Source: Verrucomicrobiota bacterium (GTDB lineage: Bacteria > Verrucomicrobiota > Verrucomicrobiia > Limisphaerales > UBA9464). From it: a stretch of 64,000 nt of DNA. The stretch lies in the NCBI GenBank assembly GCA_017309115.1, contig JAFLEF010000004.1:62001-126000 (forward strand), in the 5' to 3' direction. Below, piece after piece: positions 39,774 through 50,000 of the stretch (the stretch's first letter is position 1; every line of letters begins with the position of its first letter). The notes under the pieces are model-generated. The model saw only the letters and a list, made by a program, of their open reading frames with translations, had not been told where the DNA came from and searched no databases. The position numbers were made by a program, and so were the translations under genes.

Positions 39774-42700
39774 TCATCGTGGTGAAGTGAGACGCGGGGC
39801 CTGTGCCCTTCCGAATCGAAGGTAAACGGCCGGAGCAATCAAGAGATCGAGGGGGAGTGACGAGAGCAACCCGCACAGAATGACGATGGCCATTGGTGTT
39901 TGGATTTCGTTCCCGGGTTTCCCGCCGCCCAAGGCCAGTGGAATCAAAGCCAGCGCGGCGGCGAGTGCAGTCATGACTATGGGGGAGACCCGTTCAAGGG
40001 CGCCGCGGGAGACGGCGGCTGCGAAGTCCGTCTCTCCTTCCACCTCCTGCAGGTGATGGATATGAGTGAGGAGCATGATTCCATTGCGCATGCTGATGCC
40101 GAACACGGTTATGAAACCGATCATTGACGCGATGTTGAGCACGCCTCCGCTCAGCCACACTCCCAGTACTCCGCCAATGAGGGCAAGAGGCACATTAATC
40201 AGCACGATGGCGGCATCCCGGAATGATCCGAAAACGACATACAACAGCAGGGCGATGGCCGCGAGGACCCCGAAACCCACCCACAGCAGAAGTTGGTTGG
40301 CCTCCGCAGCACTTTCAAACTGCCCTCCGTACTCAACCCGGTAACCGGGGGCATCTGCAAGGAGGGGATCCACGAGCTTCTGCACGTCCTGAACGACGCC
40401 CGTGACATCGCGTCCTGCGACGTTGCAAGAGATCACAATCTTCCGTTCGACCTGCTCACGACTAATAGTGTTGGGACCGGTTTCTTTGGCGATAGACGCC
40501 AAAGTCGCCAGCGGGACGAGGGGACCGGCAGGCGTCTGGACCAATAGCGCACCCAAACCATCAGTTCGCCATGCCCCATCGGACTCGACCCTCACTACAA
40601 GGTCAAAGGCCCGCTGTCCTTCCAAAACTCGGGTCACTGTGACTCCCTTGACGGCCGCTTCGAGGTAGCGGGCAACCTGTCGAATGGTGAGACCGTGGCG
40701 CGCCAAGGCAGCTCGATCAAACTTGACTCGTAGCGTGGGAACCTCCGTCTGCTGTTCCAGGGAAATATCCACGGCGCCGGGGACGGTATTCACCGCATCC
40801 CGCACCCGAGTACCGAGTTCCCGCAATCGGTAGAGGTCGGGGCCAAAAACCTTGATCGCGATATTGGCTCGGGTACCGGACAGCATGTGGTCGATCCGAT
40901 GGGAAATGGGCTGGCCGATGGTGATATTGATTCCGGGCACCACGGAGAGTGATTCACGCATTGCCGCCAAGAGTTCCTCCTTGGAGCGTTGGCCCATCTT
41001 GAGCGAGACATCCAGCTCAGCGGCCTCGACGCCCTGGGCGTGTTCGTCCAATTCGGCGCGTCCGGTGCGGCGGGCGACTGAGGTCACTTCGGGATGCGAC
41101 AGTAGGGTCTTCTCCACCAGCCGCCCCAGTTCGTCCGACTCGCGAAGTGCCGTGCCGGGCAGTGTCACGGCGCTGACGGTGAGGGTGCCCTCATTGAAGT
41201 CCGGCAAAAATCCTCGCCCGAGGAATGGCAGGGTTAGAAGCGCCAACAGGAGCAGCGCGAGTGCGGGAAGGCTAACCGCCCATGGACGCCTCAGTGTACC
41301 TGCCAGAACGTGAGCATAGGCCACCTTGATCCAACGGACCACCCAGGGCTCATGGCCTTTACGGACGCCTTTGCTTTGCGGCAACAGCCAGAGGCACATT
41401 GCGGGCGTGACCGTAACCGCAACCAGAAGTGATGCCGCCAACGCCACCAGGTAGGCGACGCCCAGAGGCTGGAGCAACCGGCCTTCGACGCCGCCCAAAA
41501 AGAAGATCGGTACAAACACCAGCGCGATAATGCCGGTTGCGAAGACAATCGAGCCCCGAATCTCCGTGCTCGCCGACAGTACTACGGCAAACGCGGTGCG
41601 TTGGCGGGATTGGTCCAACAGCGCATTCTCCCGCAGACGTCGAAACACATTCTCCACGTCAATGACCGCATCGTCCACGAGAGCCCCAATGGCAATTGCC
41701 ATTCCACCCAGCGTCATGGTGTTGATGGTGGCGCCAAAGCCCTTTAAGGCGAGGACCGCGACAGCGAGGGAAAGAGGAATTGCCGCCACGCTGATGGCAG
41801 CCGCGCGGGGGTTGGCGAGGAAAATGACGACCACGAGAACCACGAAAAGGATGCCATCCAACAAGGCACGTTGAACATTGCTGATCGCCACTTGAATGAA
41901 GTCCGCCTGTCGGAAAACGTGCCGGTCCAGCTTCATCCCGACCGGGAGCGATTTTTCCACCGTGTCCAGCACGATATCCAGGCGCCGGGTGAGTTCGAGC
42001 GTGTTCGCACCAGGTTGCTTCTGAATGCCCAGTAGAACGGCCCGTTGGGCATTCGCGGAGGCCTCGCCCCGTTTGGGCGCTTCACCAATACGAACGGTAC
42101 CCACTTGGCCTATGGTCAACGGCACGCCTTGGGTCGCCTTGATGACAGTAGCCTTGAGATCGTCGAGTGAGCGAACGCGACCGACGCCGGTCACCAACCA
42201 CTCGGAACCATGCTCATTCAGGACGCCTGCGGAGACGTTCTCATTACCCTCCTCCAAGGCACGAAGGACCTCATTCAGGCCCAGATTGTGTTTCAGCAAA
42301 TGATCTTGCGACAAGATCACTTGGTACTGCTGTTCGCCGCCTCCAATCGGTGTGACTTGGGAAACGCCTGGGACTGCCAAAAGTCGCCGACGAAGCTGCG
42401 TCTCCGCGTAAGATCTCAGTTCGAGAGGCGAATGCGACTCGGACGTCAACGAGAGGAATAAGATTTCCCCCATGATGGACGAAACGGGGGCCAGAATGGG
42501 GCGCTCGACTTCGAGGGGGAGGTCATTGGCGACCAACGCGACCTTCTCACTGACAATCTGCCGCGCCCCGCGGATATCTGTCCCCCACTCAAACTCGGTC
42601 CACACGACGGAGAGCCCGACAGCAGTCGCCGACCTCACGCGACGAACCCCGGCGGCCCCATTGAGGGCAGTTTCGATGGGAAAAGTGACCTGGGTTTCGA

Positions 42701-42878
42701 CCTCCGCCGGGGCCATGCCTGGCGCCTCGGTAATGACTGTGACGGTTGGTGCCGTCAGGTCGGGAAAGACGTCCACCGGCATCCGCTGGGCCGTGAAAGC
42801 TCCCGCGAAGAGCAACACCGCGGAAACCACCAGGACGATCAACCGGTTTCTCAGCGACCACTGAATAAGGTTATCCAT
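39774..42878 (-). CDS. heavy-metal efflux RND pump (CzcA/CusA family)
   Basis: 1034 residues with the RND pattern of two large periplasmic loops and 12 helices. N-terminal 'RNRLIVLVVSAVLLFAGAFTA...PVDVFPDLTAPTVTVITEAPGMAPAEVE' is diagnostic for HME-RND. The helix-4 motif 'GALVDDAVIDVENVFRRLREN' resembles the HME3 subgroup rather than classical CzcA or CusA motifs, so the metal cannot be named. Forms an export complex with the membrane-fusion protein 5 bp upstream; no outer-membrane factor is encoded nearby. Confidence 0.92.
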   Translation of the reverse strand: MDNLIQWSLRNRLIVLVVSAVLLFAGAFTAQRMPVDVFPDLTAPTVTVITEAPGMAPAEVETQVTFPIETALNGAAGVRRVRSATAVGLSVVWTEFEWGTDIRGARQIVSEKVALVANDLPLEVERPILAPVSSIMGEILFLSLTSESHSPLELRSYAETQLRRRLLAVPGVSQVTPIGGGEQQYQVILSQDHLLKHNLGLNEVLRALEEGNENVSAGVLNEHGSEWLVTGVGRVRSLDDLKATVIKATQGVPLTIGQVGTVRIGEAPKRGEASANAQRAVLLGIQKQPGANTLELTRRLDIVLDTVEKSLPVGMKLDRHVFRQADFIQVAISNVQRALLDGILFVVLVVVIFLANPRAAAISVAAIPLSLAVAVLALKGFGATINTMTLGGMAIAIGALVDDAVIDVENVFRRLRENALLDQSRQRTAFAVVLSASTEIRGSIVFATGIIALVFVPIFFLGGVEGRLLQPLGVAYLVALAASLLVAVTVTPAMCLWLLPQSKGVRKGHEPWVVRWIKVAYAHVLAGTLRRPWAVSLPALALLLLALLTLPFLGRGFLPDFNEGTLTVSAVTLPGTALRESDELGRLVEKTLLSHPEVTSVARRTGRAELDEHAQGVEAAELDVSLKMGQRSKEELLAAMRESLSVVPGINITIGQPISHRIDHMLSGTRANIAIKVFGPDLYRLRELGTRVRDAVNTVPGAVDISLEQQTEVPTLRVKFDRAALARHGLTIRQVARYLEAAVKGVTVTRVLEGQRAFDLVVRVESDGAWRTDGLGALLVQTPAGPLVPLATLASIAKETGPNTISREQVERKIVISCNVAGRDVTGVVQDVQKLVDPLLADAPGYRVEYGGQFESAAEANQLLLWVGFGVLAAIALLLYVVFGSFRDAAIVLINVPLALIGGVLGVWLSGGVLNIASMIGFITVFGISMRNGIMLLTHIHHLQEVEGETDFAAAVSRGALERVSPIVMTALAAALALIPLALGGGKPGNEIQTPMAIVILCGLLSSLPLDLLIAPAVYLRFGRAQAPRLTSPR

Positions 42879-42883
42879 GGCGT

Positions 42884-44506
42884 TCAGTGAACGTGACCGT
42901 GAGCCGGGATGACGGTGGAAACGCTGGCCAGGCGAATGGCAAACGCGCCTTCCGTTACGACCCGCTCTCCGGCCTGAATGCCGCGAAGAACCTGAACGAA
43001 GTTTCCGTCGCGCAAGCCCAAGGAAAGTTCCCGCTTTTGGAATGTCTCTCCTCCAGCCTGCACAAACGCTACCGGCTGACCGCCCTCTTCAACGATAGCG
43101 CTGTCAGGAATCGCCACGGCGTTGTCGGCGTGCACCGATTCGATAAAGACCGTCAGGTGCTCCCCAATTCGGAAACGCCCGTCAGGATTCGGCACTTCGT
43201 AGACAAAGGCCACGGTGTGTAAAAGCGGATCCACCTGAGGGCTCGCAAACACCAACCAGCCATGACCACCAACGGTCAAGGGTATGAATTCGCCGGGACG
43301 TCCCGGTGCTTCGGCGAAAGCATCTTTGGTGGAAGAAACCCGGGGTGCCTCCACCTCTGGAAGACGCGCCTCAATCCAGACCATCTCCGGATTCAACACG
43401 GTGAAGATCGGCGCATCGGCTCCGACGTGTTGCCCCAGGGCGACGCTGCGGGCGGTGACCACCACGCCCGAAATTGGCGACTTGAGGGCAACGGTGGGAA
43501 GCCCCTCTGACGCCCCTGTTCCCTGGAGATAACTGGTTCGGATCGCCAGTGTCGCCGCTAGTTCGGCTTCAGCGCTGTCGAACGATAGCTGGGCCAACTC
43601 CAGATCCTGCTGCGATTCCGTCTTGGACTCCACCAATAGCCGGACACGTTCGAAGTCCCGCTTCGCTTGGGCGAGTACGAGGCGAGCCCGGGCGATGTCG
43701 CCCTCCGTTTCCCCAAGCTTGGCCGTAGCCTCGGAGAAGGCAGGCTGAACCAGCGCCATTGTTTGCCCTGCTACTACGCGCTCGCCGAGTCGGGGGAATT
43801 CCCCTTCGGGCGGGGCAACCAATCGCCCCGCCATCGGCGGGATTACCTCCGCAATCGATCCCGGTTTGGCGACCACGGTTGCGGCGGCACGCAAACGTTC
43901 GACCAAGCGGCGTTTCATCACCAGTTCTGTGCGAGTTAGAATCTTCCACTGCTGCTCCTTGAGGAAAGAAATGCCCTCGGGAGCCTCCCCTATGTCGGCC
44001 TCCTGAGCGGTTTGAGAATCGGAAAAGACCCGGATTTCCCCCAAGTCCACTGCCGCATTGGTGCCATCGGTAGGGACAAGCAGCGTTGCCCGCCAATCAC
44101 CTGCCGTCGGAAAGGTGATGGCTGGAATGTAGATACCAGGCTTATTTGGCGAGGCATACGGATGCTCAAACATCTGATCGCCTTGGCGTAGGACGTATTT
44201 GATCCCGCCCGCGGACCTGGGCTCCAAAGAATGGAGGTCAGTAACGTGGGTGATGAACCGGGTGGCTTGACCGGCGACCGGAGGTTGGTGCTCGGCAAAG
44301 ACCTCATAGTGCTCCGAATGCGCGGTGATCTGGGCCACCTTGGCTTCGACCGCGGCTTCCTCCCCGTGACTGTGGCCACCGTTGGAGCCGGAATGGGAAT
44401 GGCCATGATCGGCGGGACTTTCAGTTGTCGGTTTACAGCCGGTGAAGAGAACCAGGCAAAGCACAGCCGGGCCGCAAGACGCGGCCGAAAAGAAGCTCGG
44501 CTTCAT
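42884..44506 (-). CDS. RND membrane-fusion lipoprotein with His-rich N-terminus (CzcB/CusB-like)
   Basis: 540 residues. Lipobox 'LFTGC' at about 20-24, then a His-rich strip 'DHGHSHSGSNGGHSHGEE' likely to bind metal. A beta-rich metal-sensor-type domain (about 60-170) precedes the hairpin and lipoyl domains ('VIPPMAGRLVAPPEGEFPRLGERVVAGQTMA', 'SPISGVVVTARSVALGQHVGADAPIF'). The C-terminus 'HGHVH' is also His-rich. Bridges the RND pump to an outer-membrane channel. Confidence 0.9.
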   Translation of the reverse strand: MKPSFFSAASCGPAVLCLVLFTGCKPTTESPADHGHSHSGSNGGHSHGEEAAVEAKVAQITAHSEHYEVFAEHQPPVAGQATRFITHVTDLHSLEPRSAGGIKYVLRQGDQMFEHPYASPNKPGIYIPAITFPTAGDWRATLLVPTDGTNAAVDLGEIRVFSDSQTAQEADIGEAPEGISFLKEQQWKILTRTELVMKRRLVERLRAAATVVAKPGSIAEVIPPMAGRLVAPPEGEFPRLGERVVAGQTMALVQPAFSEATAKLGETEGDIARARLVLAQAKRDFERVRLLVESKTESQQDLELAQLSFDSAEAELAATLAIRTSYLQGTGASEGLPTVALKSPISGVVVTARSVALGQHVGADAPIFTVLNPEMVWIEARLPEVEAPRVSSTKDAFAEAPGRPGEFIPLTVGGHGWLVFASPQVDPLLHTVAFVYEVPNPDGRFRIGEHLTVFIESVHADNAVAIPDSAIVEEGGQPVAFVQAGGETFQKRELSLGLRDGNFVQVLRGIQAGERVVTEGAFAIRLASVSTVIPAHGHVH

Positions 44507-44508
44507 GA

Positions 44509-45021
44509 TCAGTGCGAGTGAACTGTTCCCTTGGGAAACGAGAAAGTGACGTTGGTGAATCCGCGACCGCCGAGCTCAACGCTCGGAAGCATCCCGTCAA
44601 ACGAGACCATGTCCTTCAACCAATCAACCCGGGCTGCAAACAGCGCGGATTTCTCAGCCCGCTTTCCGGTTGCCGGATCCGGCAAACGATTGAAGGAGAG
44701 CGTCTCTACCCGATTACTGAAGCGGGCTTGAAGGGTGAAATTGGTCTCGGCGACCATGACCAGATCGTGGAAGTGGCCATCGTAAAGGTAGGCCAGCATC
44801 TGGTTGGCCGGCGGATCAGGAACCAATTCCAGATGATAGACTTCGTTGCCCAGTTGAACCGGTGTTCCTCCGTGGGGAGGAGAGTGACGGTGGACATCGT
44901 CATGGCTATGAGTCGCACTGGTGTCGGCTGAGGGCGTCGAATCACCGCAGCCAGCGAGGATTGTGAGGAAAATGCTAAGGCAAAGGATCGAGGCGGGAGA
45001 CAAAGAGAGTTGCTGTTTCAT
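44509..45021 (-). CDS. His-rich exported lipoprotein of the RND operon
   Basis: 170 residues; lipobox 'LAGC' at about 22-25 and a His cluster 'HSHDDVHRHSPPHGG'. The rest is a compact beta-rich domain ('GNEVYHLELVPD', 'VDWLKDMVSFDG'). Two bases separate it from the fusion-protein gene. Probably a periplasmic metal-binding accessory protein; no named family recognised. Confidence 0.65.
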   Translation of the reverse strand: MKQQLSLSPASILCLSIFLTILAGCGDSTPSADTSATHSHDDVHRHSPPHGGTPVQLGNEVYHLELVPDPPANQMLAYLYDGHFHDLVMVAETNFTLQARFSNRVETLSFNRLPDPATGKRAEKSALFAARVDWLKDMVSFDGMLPSVELGGRGFTNVTFSFPKGTVHSH

Positions 45022-45161
45022 CAGGACAAAGGGAAAAGCCGTTCAAAATGCCCCCTCCATGGGAAGGGCGTACCCGGAACGGAATCGGGCAACAGGAATC
45101 GGGAACACGCGGTCTTCTGGCCAACCGGCCGGTAAACCGTGATGCAGTCCGGAAAGGACTT

Positions 45162-45578
45162 TCAGGAGTTGATGAAACGCGAAGGTGCCCGGACTGGTGC
45201 TGCAGCCCGAACAATAAACCGCCAGCCACAACAGACCTCCGGCGGGGCAGTTCCCGGCGCCAGTATTGAAGGGGCGGCGCTGGAAACCAACGACGCGGGA
45301 GTCTCGACGTAGGCGAGAAGACCGCCCCACAGCGGCACCCAACTGACGTTCGCAACCGGCGACTTCAGGCCTGTCGAGGGACGCAAACACTGACCATCAG
45401 CGGCGGCATGATCTCCGGAATCGTGCTCGTGAGATCCCGTCCCTCCCGCTTCATGGTCGGCATGCGATTCATGGATCAGACCTACAGCTTCGAGCAGCGC
45501 GTGCGACGACGCTGGCAGCCAGATAGCTACCAAAAACATCGACACAAGTACTCTCCAGCCCCTCACAACCCGATTCAA
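45162..45578 (-). CDS. His-rich exported protein, first gene of the RND operon
   Basis: 138 residues with an N-terminal hydrophobic signal ('VLVSMFLVAIWLPASSHALLE') and 'HESHADHEAGGTGSHEHDSGDH', followed by a hydrophobic segment around 85-105. Similar short His-rich proteins open CzcCBA-like operons in other bacteria. It ends 140 bp before the lipoprotein gene. Exact role unknown. Confidence 0.6.
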   Translation of the reverse strand: MNRVVRGWRVLVSMFLVAIWLPASSHALLEAVGLIHESHADHEAGGTGSHEHDSGDHAAADGQCLRPSTGLKSPVANVSWVPLWGGLLAYVETPASLVSSAAPSILAPGTAPPEVCCGWRFIVRAAAPVRAPSRFINS

Positions 45579-45659
45579 ACCGCCGAACAGCCCGGTGGCA
45601 AGGACGGTTCGTCACACGGATTTCGAAAGCCTCGAACATTTGCGCCATGGACTACGTGA

Positions 45660-45985
45660 CCATGCCCCGAAACTTTCGTCTCCGCTGGTACACCCACCGC
45701 GTGGTCCTCAGTAACGAACGATTCGTCCGGATGGATCCCCGCACGGCCACCTTCCTCTACAAGGATTACCGACAATGGGGTGCGCTTCGGGAGATGACGC
45801 TCAGCGGAGCGGAGTTCGTCCGGCGTCTCTCCCTCCATATCCTGCCGCCAGGGTGCAACAAGATCCGCCACTACGGCAATTGCCCGTCTCCCATCCCAAA
45901 GGAGAACGACAATGGGTGATTCTGCTCAGTCCGGTCCTCCTGGAGGAACTGCGGACTGGGTACACCGTCCGCCGACCGGATCACT
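45660..45985 (+). mobile_element. scrambled IS91/recombinase remnant
   Basis: 45675-45880 encodes 'YTHRVVLSNERFVRMDPRTATF' through 'AEFVRRLSLHILPPG', closely matching the transposase at 54725-54905. It runs directly into 45883-45975, which matches the tyrosine-recombinase gene around 53565-53650 at the nucleotide level. In the complete element the recombinase precedes the transposase, so the order here is inverted, as expected from recombination between tandem copies or one-ended events. The right edge replaces the 3' end of the kinase gene. Confidence 0.8.
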
Positions 45986-46660
45986 GGGCAATTCGAACCA
46001 GAAGCGAGCACCGGCTCCCGGCTGACTCTCTACGCCGACCTTGCCGCCCAACTTCTCAACGATGCGCCGCACGATGGAAAGCCCAAGGCCGTGGCCCTTG
46101 GCGCGGATAGTGGAGATGCGAGTAAACGGGACGAACATCTCCGCCTGTGCGGCGGCGTCGAGGCCGGGGCCGTGGTCCTGCACCCAGAACCGGGTGGTGC
46201 AACCGTCGGACCCGAGCTCGCCGCCCACGGTGATTTGCGGGGCGGAGCCGCCGTATTTCGCGGCGTTGCTGATGAAGTTGACCCACACCTCGATCACCCA
46301 CGGGGCGTGGCCGGCGGCGGCGGGCCACGCGGCCGGACGGTGGACGACGGCGGCGTATTGCCGGAGCAGATAGTCCAGACGGTCGACGGACTCGGCAACG
46401 ATGGTGGCCATGTCGAGCGGCGCGGGCACGATGTGCTGGCGGCGCACGCCGGCGAGCACCAGCAGTTCCTCAATGATATCGTTGAGCCGCCGAGCCGAGG
46501 AAAACGCTTCGGCGAGGTAATGCCGCATTGTGGCCTCGTCGGCTTTGCCGAGCATCATCCCGGCGAGCTCGAGGCGGCCGTTGAGCGTGGCGAGGGGGCT
46601 TTTGAGATCGTGCGCGACGGTGTGCGAGAAGGCTTCGAGCTCGTCGACGAGTCCTTTTTT
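45926..46660 (-). pseudogene. histidine kinase domain downstream of in-frame TAG, 3' end fused to IS remnant
   Basis: Begins directly after the TAG that ends the receiver gene, in the same frame: 'KKGLVDELEAFSHTVAHDLKSPLATLNG' (H box His), then N box 'VNFISNAAKYGG', G1 'VQDHGPGLD' and G2 'GHGLGLSIVRRIVEKLGG', 'ARFWFELP'. After that the frame reads into the mobile-element remnant. An internal ATG at 46558 would drop the phospho-acceptor His, so independent expression would make only an ATPase. It was probably one chain with the receiver. Confidence 0.75.
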
Positions 46661-47035
46661 CTACAGCCGGGTGGCGACGGAGTGAAGGACCTCTTCCTCG
46701 GTGAAGGGCTTGGTAATGAAATCCGACGCGCCTAGCTCCATCCCGCGGCGGGTGGCGGCGCGGTCGGCTTTGGCGGAGATGACGATGACGGGAATGGTGC
46801 GCAGCTCTTCATCGCGGCGGAACTGCTCCAGCAGCTCGAAACCATTCATGCGGGGCATGGCGATGTCGGTGAAGACTAGCGACGGCTTTTCCCTTTTGGC
46901 GACGGCGAGACCCTCGAGACCGTCGCGGGCGATAAGGACCCGGTAACCGTTGAGCTCGAGGATGTCGGCAAGCGTCTGCCGGACGGGTTCGTCGTCCTCG
47001 ACGATCAAAATGCGGATGTCTGGGCTGGCATTCAT
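46661..47035 (-). CDS. response-regulator receiver domain protein
   Basis: 124 residues: acidic pair 'IVEDDEPVRQT', phospho-acceptor Asp in 'LVFTDIAMPRMNGFELL', switch residue in 'IVISAKAD' and Lys in 'FITKPFTEEE'. No output domain. Its ATG immediately follows the TAA of the large sensor kinase, so they are co-translated partners. The TAG at 46661-46663 cuts it off from an in-frame kinase domain; as now written it is a stand-alone CheY-like receiver. Confidence 0.85.
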   Translation of the reverse strand: MNASPDIRILIVEDDEPVRQTLADILELNGYRVLIARDGLEGLAVAKREKPSLVFTDIAMPRMNGFELLEQFRRDEELRTIPVIVISAKADRAATRRGMELGASDFITKPFTEEEVLHSVATRL

Positions 47036-50000
47036 TTAGGTGGCGGGAGGAGGAGCGAGGCGGCGGAAAACGAGGGTGAAGCGGGTGCCGGCACCGATGG
47101 AGGAATCGAGAGCGATCGTCCCGCCGAGCAGTTCAGTCATTCGTTTTACAATGCTGAGGCCGAGACCGGTGCCCTTGATGTTGCCGACGTTAGACCCTCG
47201 CTCGAACGGTTGAAAAAGCCGGGCGCGGTCTTCGGCCGGGATGCCGATGCCCTCGTCATTCACGGTGATCGTTATCGCACTGTCGGTGCTGTCGAGGTGC
47301 AGGGTGACCAGGGAGCCGGGGGGCGAGTAGCGCGCGGCATTGCTGAGCAGGTTGGTCAGGATATGATGCAGCAAATTCGGATCGGAGACAAACGGCGTGG
47401 ACTCGCCAGAGGCGAGGAATTCGAAGCGGTGCTCCTCGCGGTCGGCGAGGCGAATCTCCTCGACCACGTTGTGGAGGAGGAGTCGAGGGTCGACGGGACC
47501 GAGCCGCACCTCGGTCCGGTTGGCGTCCATCCGATTTAGAGTGAGAATGTCGTCCAGCATCTCGGTCATGCGGTGGAGCGAGGTGTGGATGCGGGTGAAG
47601 AGTTCTTCGCGCTTGGCGGGAGCCAGGCGGTCGAGGTGGTTGTGCAGCAACTCAGCCGAGCCCATCGCGGCGGCCATGGGAGTGCGAAATTCGTGCGACG
47701 TGACGGAGATGAACCGAGTCTTCATTTCGGAGACCTGGTGCTCCTTTTCGAGCATGGCGGCGGTCTCAGTCTCGAGGCGTTTGCGGGCGGTGATGTCACG
47801 GGCAAAAACGACGACTTCATCCGGGCCGCTGGGCGCCGCCCTCAACTCGACCGTGGCGGGACCGGTCGGCAGCCTGAGCTCGGCCTCGGCGGTCACGATG
47901 GACTCAGCCGCGAGTGCGCGCCGGGCGAGCTCCAGGCTGGGCGGCAGCGCAAACGGATCGGAGGAAGCGCCGACGACTTCGATATCGGGCGAGCCGGGAC
48001 CGACCTGTTTGTGGAGCACGGTGCCGTCGGTGCGGAGACGCATCACAGTATCGGGGATCGCTTGCAGCAGAGCCTCCATTTCGCGATTGCGGGCGGCGAG
48101 CTCGGCAGTTCGCTCGGCGATCTTGGATTCGAGCTCGCTGTTGAAACGCTGCAGGGCCTCGCGCGCGTTCACGCGTTCGGTGGCGTCACGGCTGACGCCA
48201 AGGATCTGCGTTACTTTCCCGGTCGAATCGGCGAGGAGAGTGGTCACGACCTCGGTGGCGACGAAACTCCCATCGCGGCGTTTCTGCGACACCTCCGTGG
48301 CCTGGGTAAGCGCCGCCGGGTCGCCGGCGGCAAACGCGGCGATCCGCCGGGGGAGCTCGCGCGCCAGGTCCGCGGCGGATTCGGGGGTCAGGGCTTCGGC
48401 AATCTTCTGACCCATCACTTCCGCCACGGTGTAACCGCACAGGCGCTGCACCGAAGGGCTGCAATAGGTGAAGCGGTCCGCAGCGAGATCGTAGAGCCAG
48501 ATGACGTCGGCGGTGTTCTCGGCGACGAGCCGGTAGCGGTCCTGCACTTCCCGGAGCGCATCGGCGGTGCGCTTGGCCGCGGTGATGTCCTCCTTGAGCG
48601 CGACATAGTGGGTGACCTGGCCGGTTTCATCGGTGACGGGAGCGATGACGGCTGACTCGAGAAAGATCTGGCCGTCCTTGCGCCGGTTGCTGAGTTCACC
48701 TCGCCACACCCGGCCTTCGACGAGCGTAGTCCACATGTCGCGATAGACCTCGGCCGGAGTTTCCCCCGACTTCAGCACCCGTGGATTTTGACCGATGACC
48801 TCGGCCGCCGTGTAGCCGGAAACGGCGCAGAACGTCGGGTTAACATAGGAAATCGCCCCGGTGAGATCGGTGATCGCGATGGAGAGTGGCGCCTGCTCGA
48901 CGATGTGGGAGAGATTGCGCAGGTGCGCTTCGGCGAGGCGGCTCGCGGTGATGTTCTTGTGCGCGACCACCACGCCGCGGCGCGGACCGGTGAGCGGAGT
49001 GACGCGCATTTGGAACCAACGCGCTTCGGTCGGCGAATGGCAGGGATACTCGCAACCGAATTCGGGCAGGTCCCCGGCGATCACCGCGAGGATCCCGGCA
49101 CGGGCGTTGGCGCCATCGGTGGCCTCCAGAGTGTTGCCGGCGGCCTCGCACACGCGGAGATAGTCGGTGCCGACAACCCGGTCGCCCCATTGCGGTGCGC
49201 CATTTTTCTCGGCGAAGGCGCGCCAGGCGGCATTGACGGCGAGGATGACGCCGTGCGCATCGAGCACCGCAATATGGTCATCAATGGAGTCGAGCACCGC
49301 AATGTTGAAGGCGTGGCTGGCGGCCAGTCCGATCTCGGCGGCCTTGCGCCGGTCCTCGCCCGCGAGCGCATCAAGGGCGAAGGAGAGATCACCGGCCACC
49401 TCCTGGAGTAACGGGACCTCCCGAGAGCCGAAGAAATTTTTCGTGTCGGCGTAGACGGAGAGCAGACCGGCGGTCTTTCCGGCGAACGAAACGGGCAAAG
49501 CGATCGACGCCTCGATGCCGCTGCGGGCGGCTAGCTCACGCCAGGGGCTGGTCGCGGGGTCGTTGTGAAAATCGTTGCAGACGTAAACCCGTTTTTCCCG
49601 GAAAGCCACGCCACTGGGCCCCTGGCTTTCGATGAATTTGGGATTGGCGGAGATGCGGAGGTGGGCGACGTAGCCGTGGGTATCTCCGGCCACCGCGACC
49701 GGGTCGAGCCGCTGGATCTCAGGATCGAGCCAGCCAAGCCAGGCGAGCTTGAACCCGCCGATCTCGACGAGAATGCGGCACACCCGGTCGAGGAGCTCCG
49801 GCCGATCCCGCGAGCGCACGACCGCCTGATTCACGTGGCTGAGGACCTGGTAAATGCGATCGAGTCGAAGGATTTCGGCTTCCTGGGCGCGTCGCTCGGT
49901 GATGTCGCGGATGATGGAGAGGACGTGACGTCGGCCTTCGATCTCGAGGGGCTTGGCGTTGACCTCGACGGGGAACTCAGTGCCGTCGCGCCGCCGGTGG

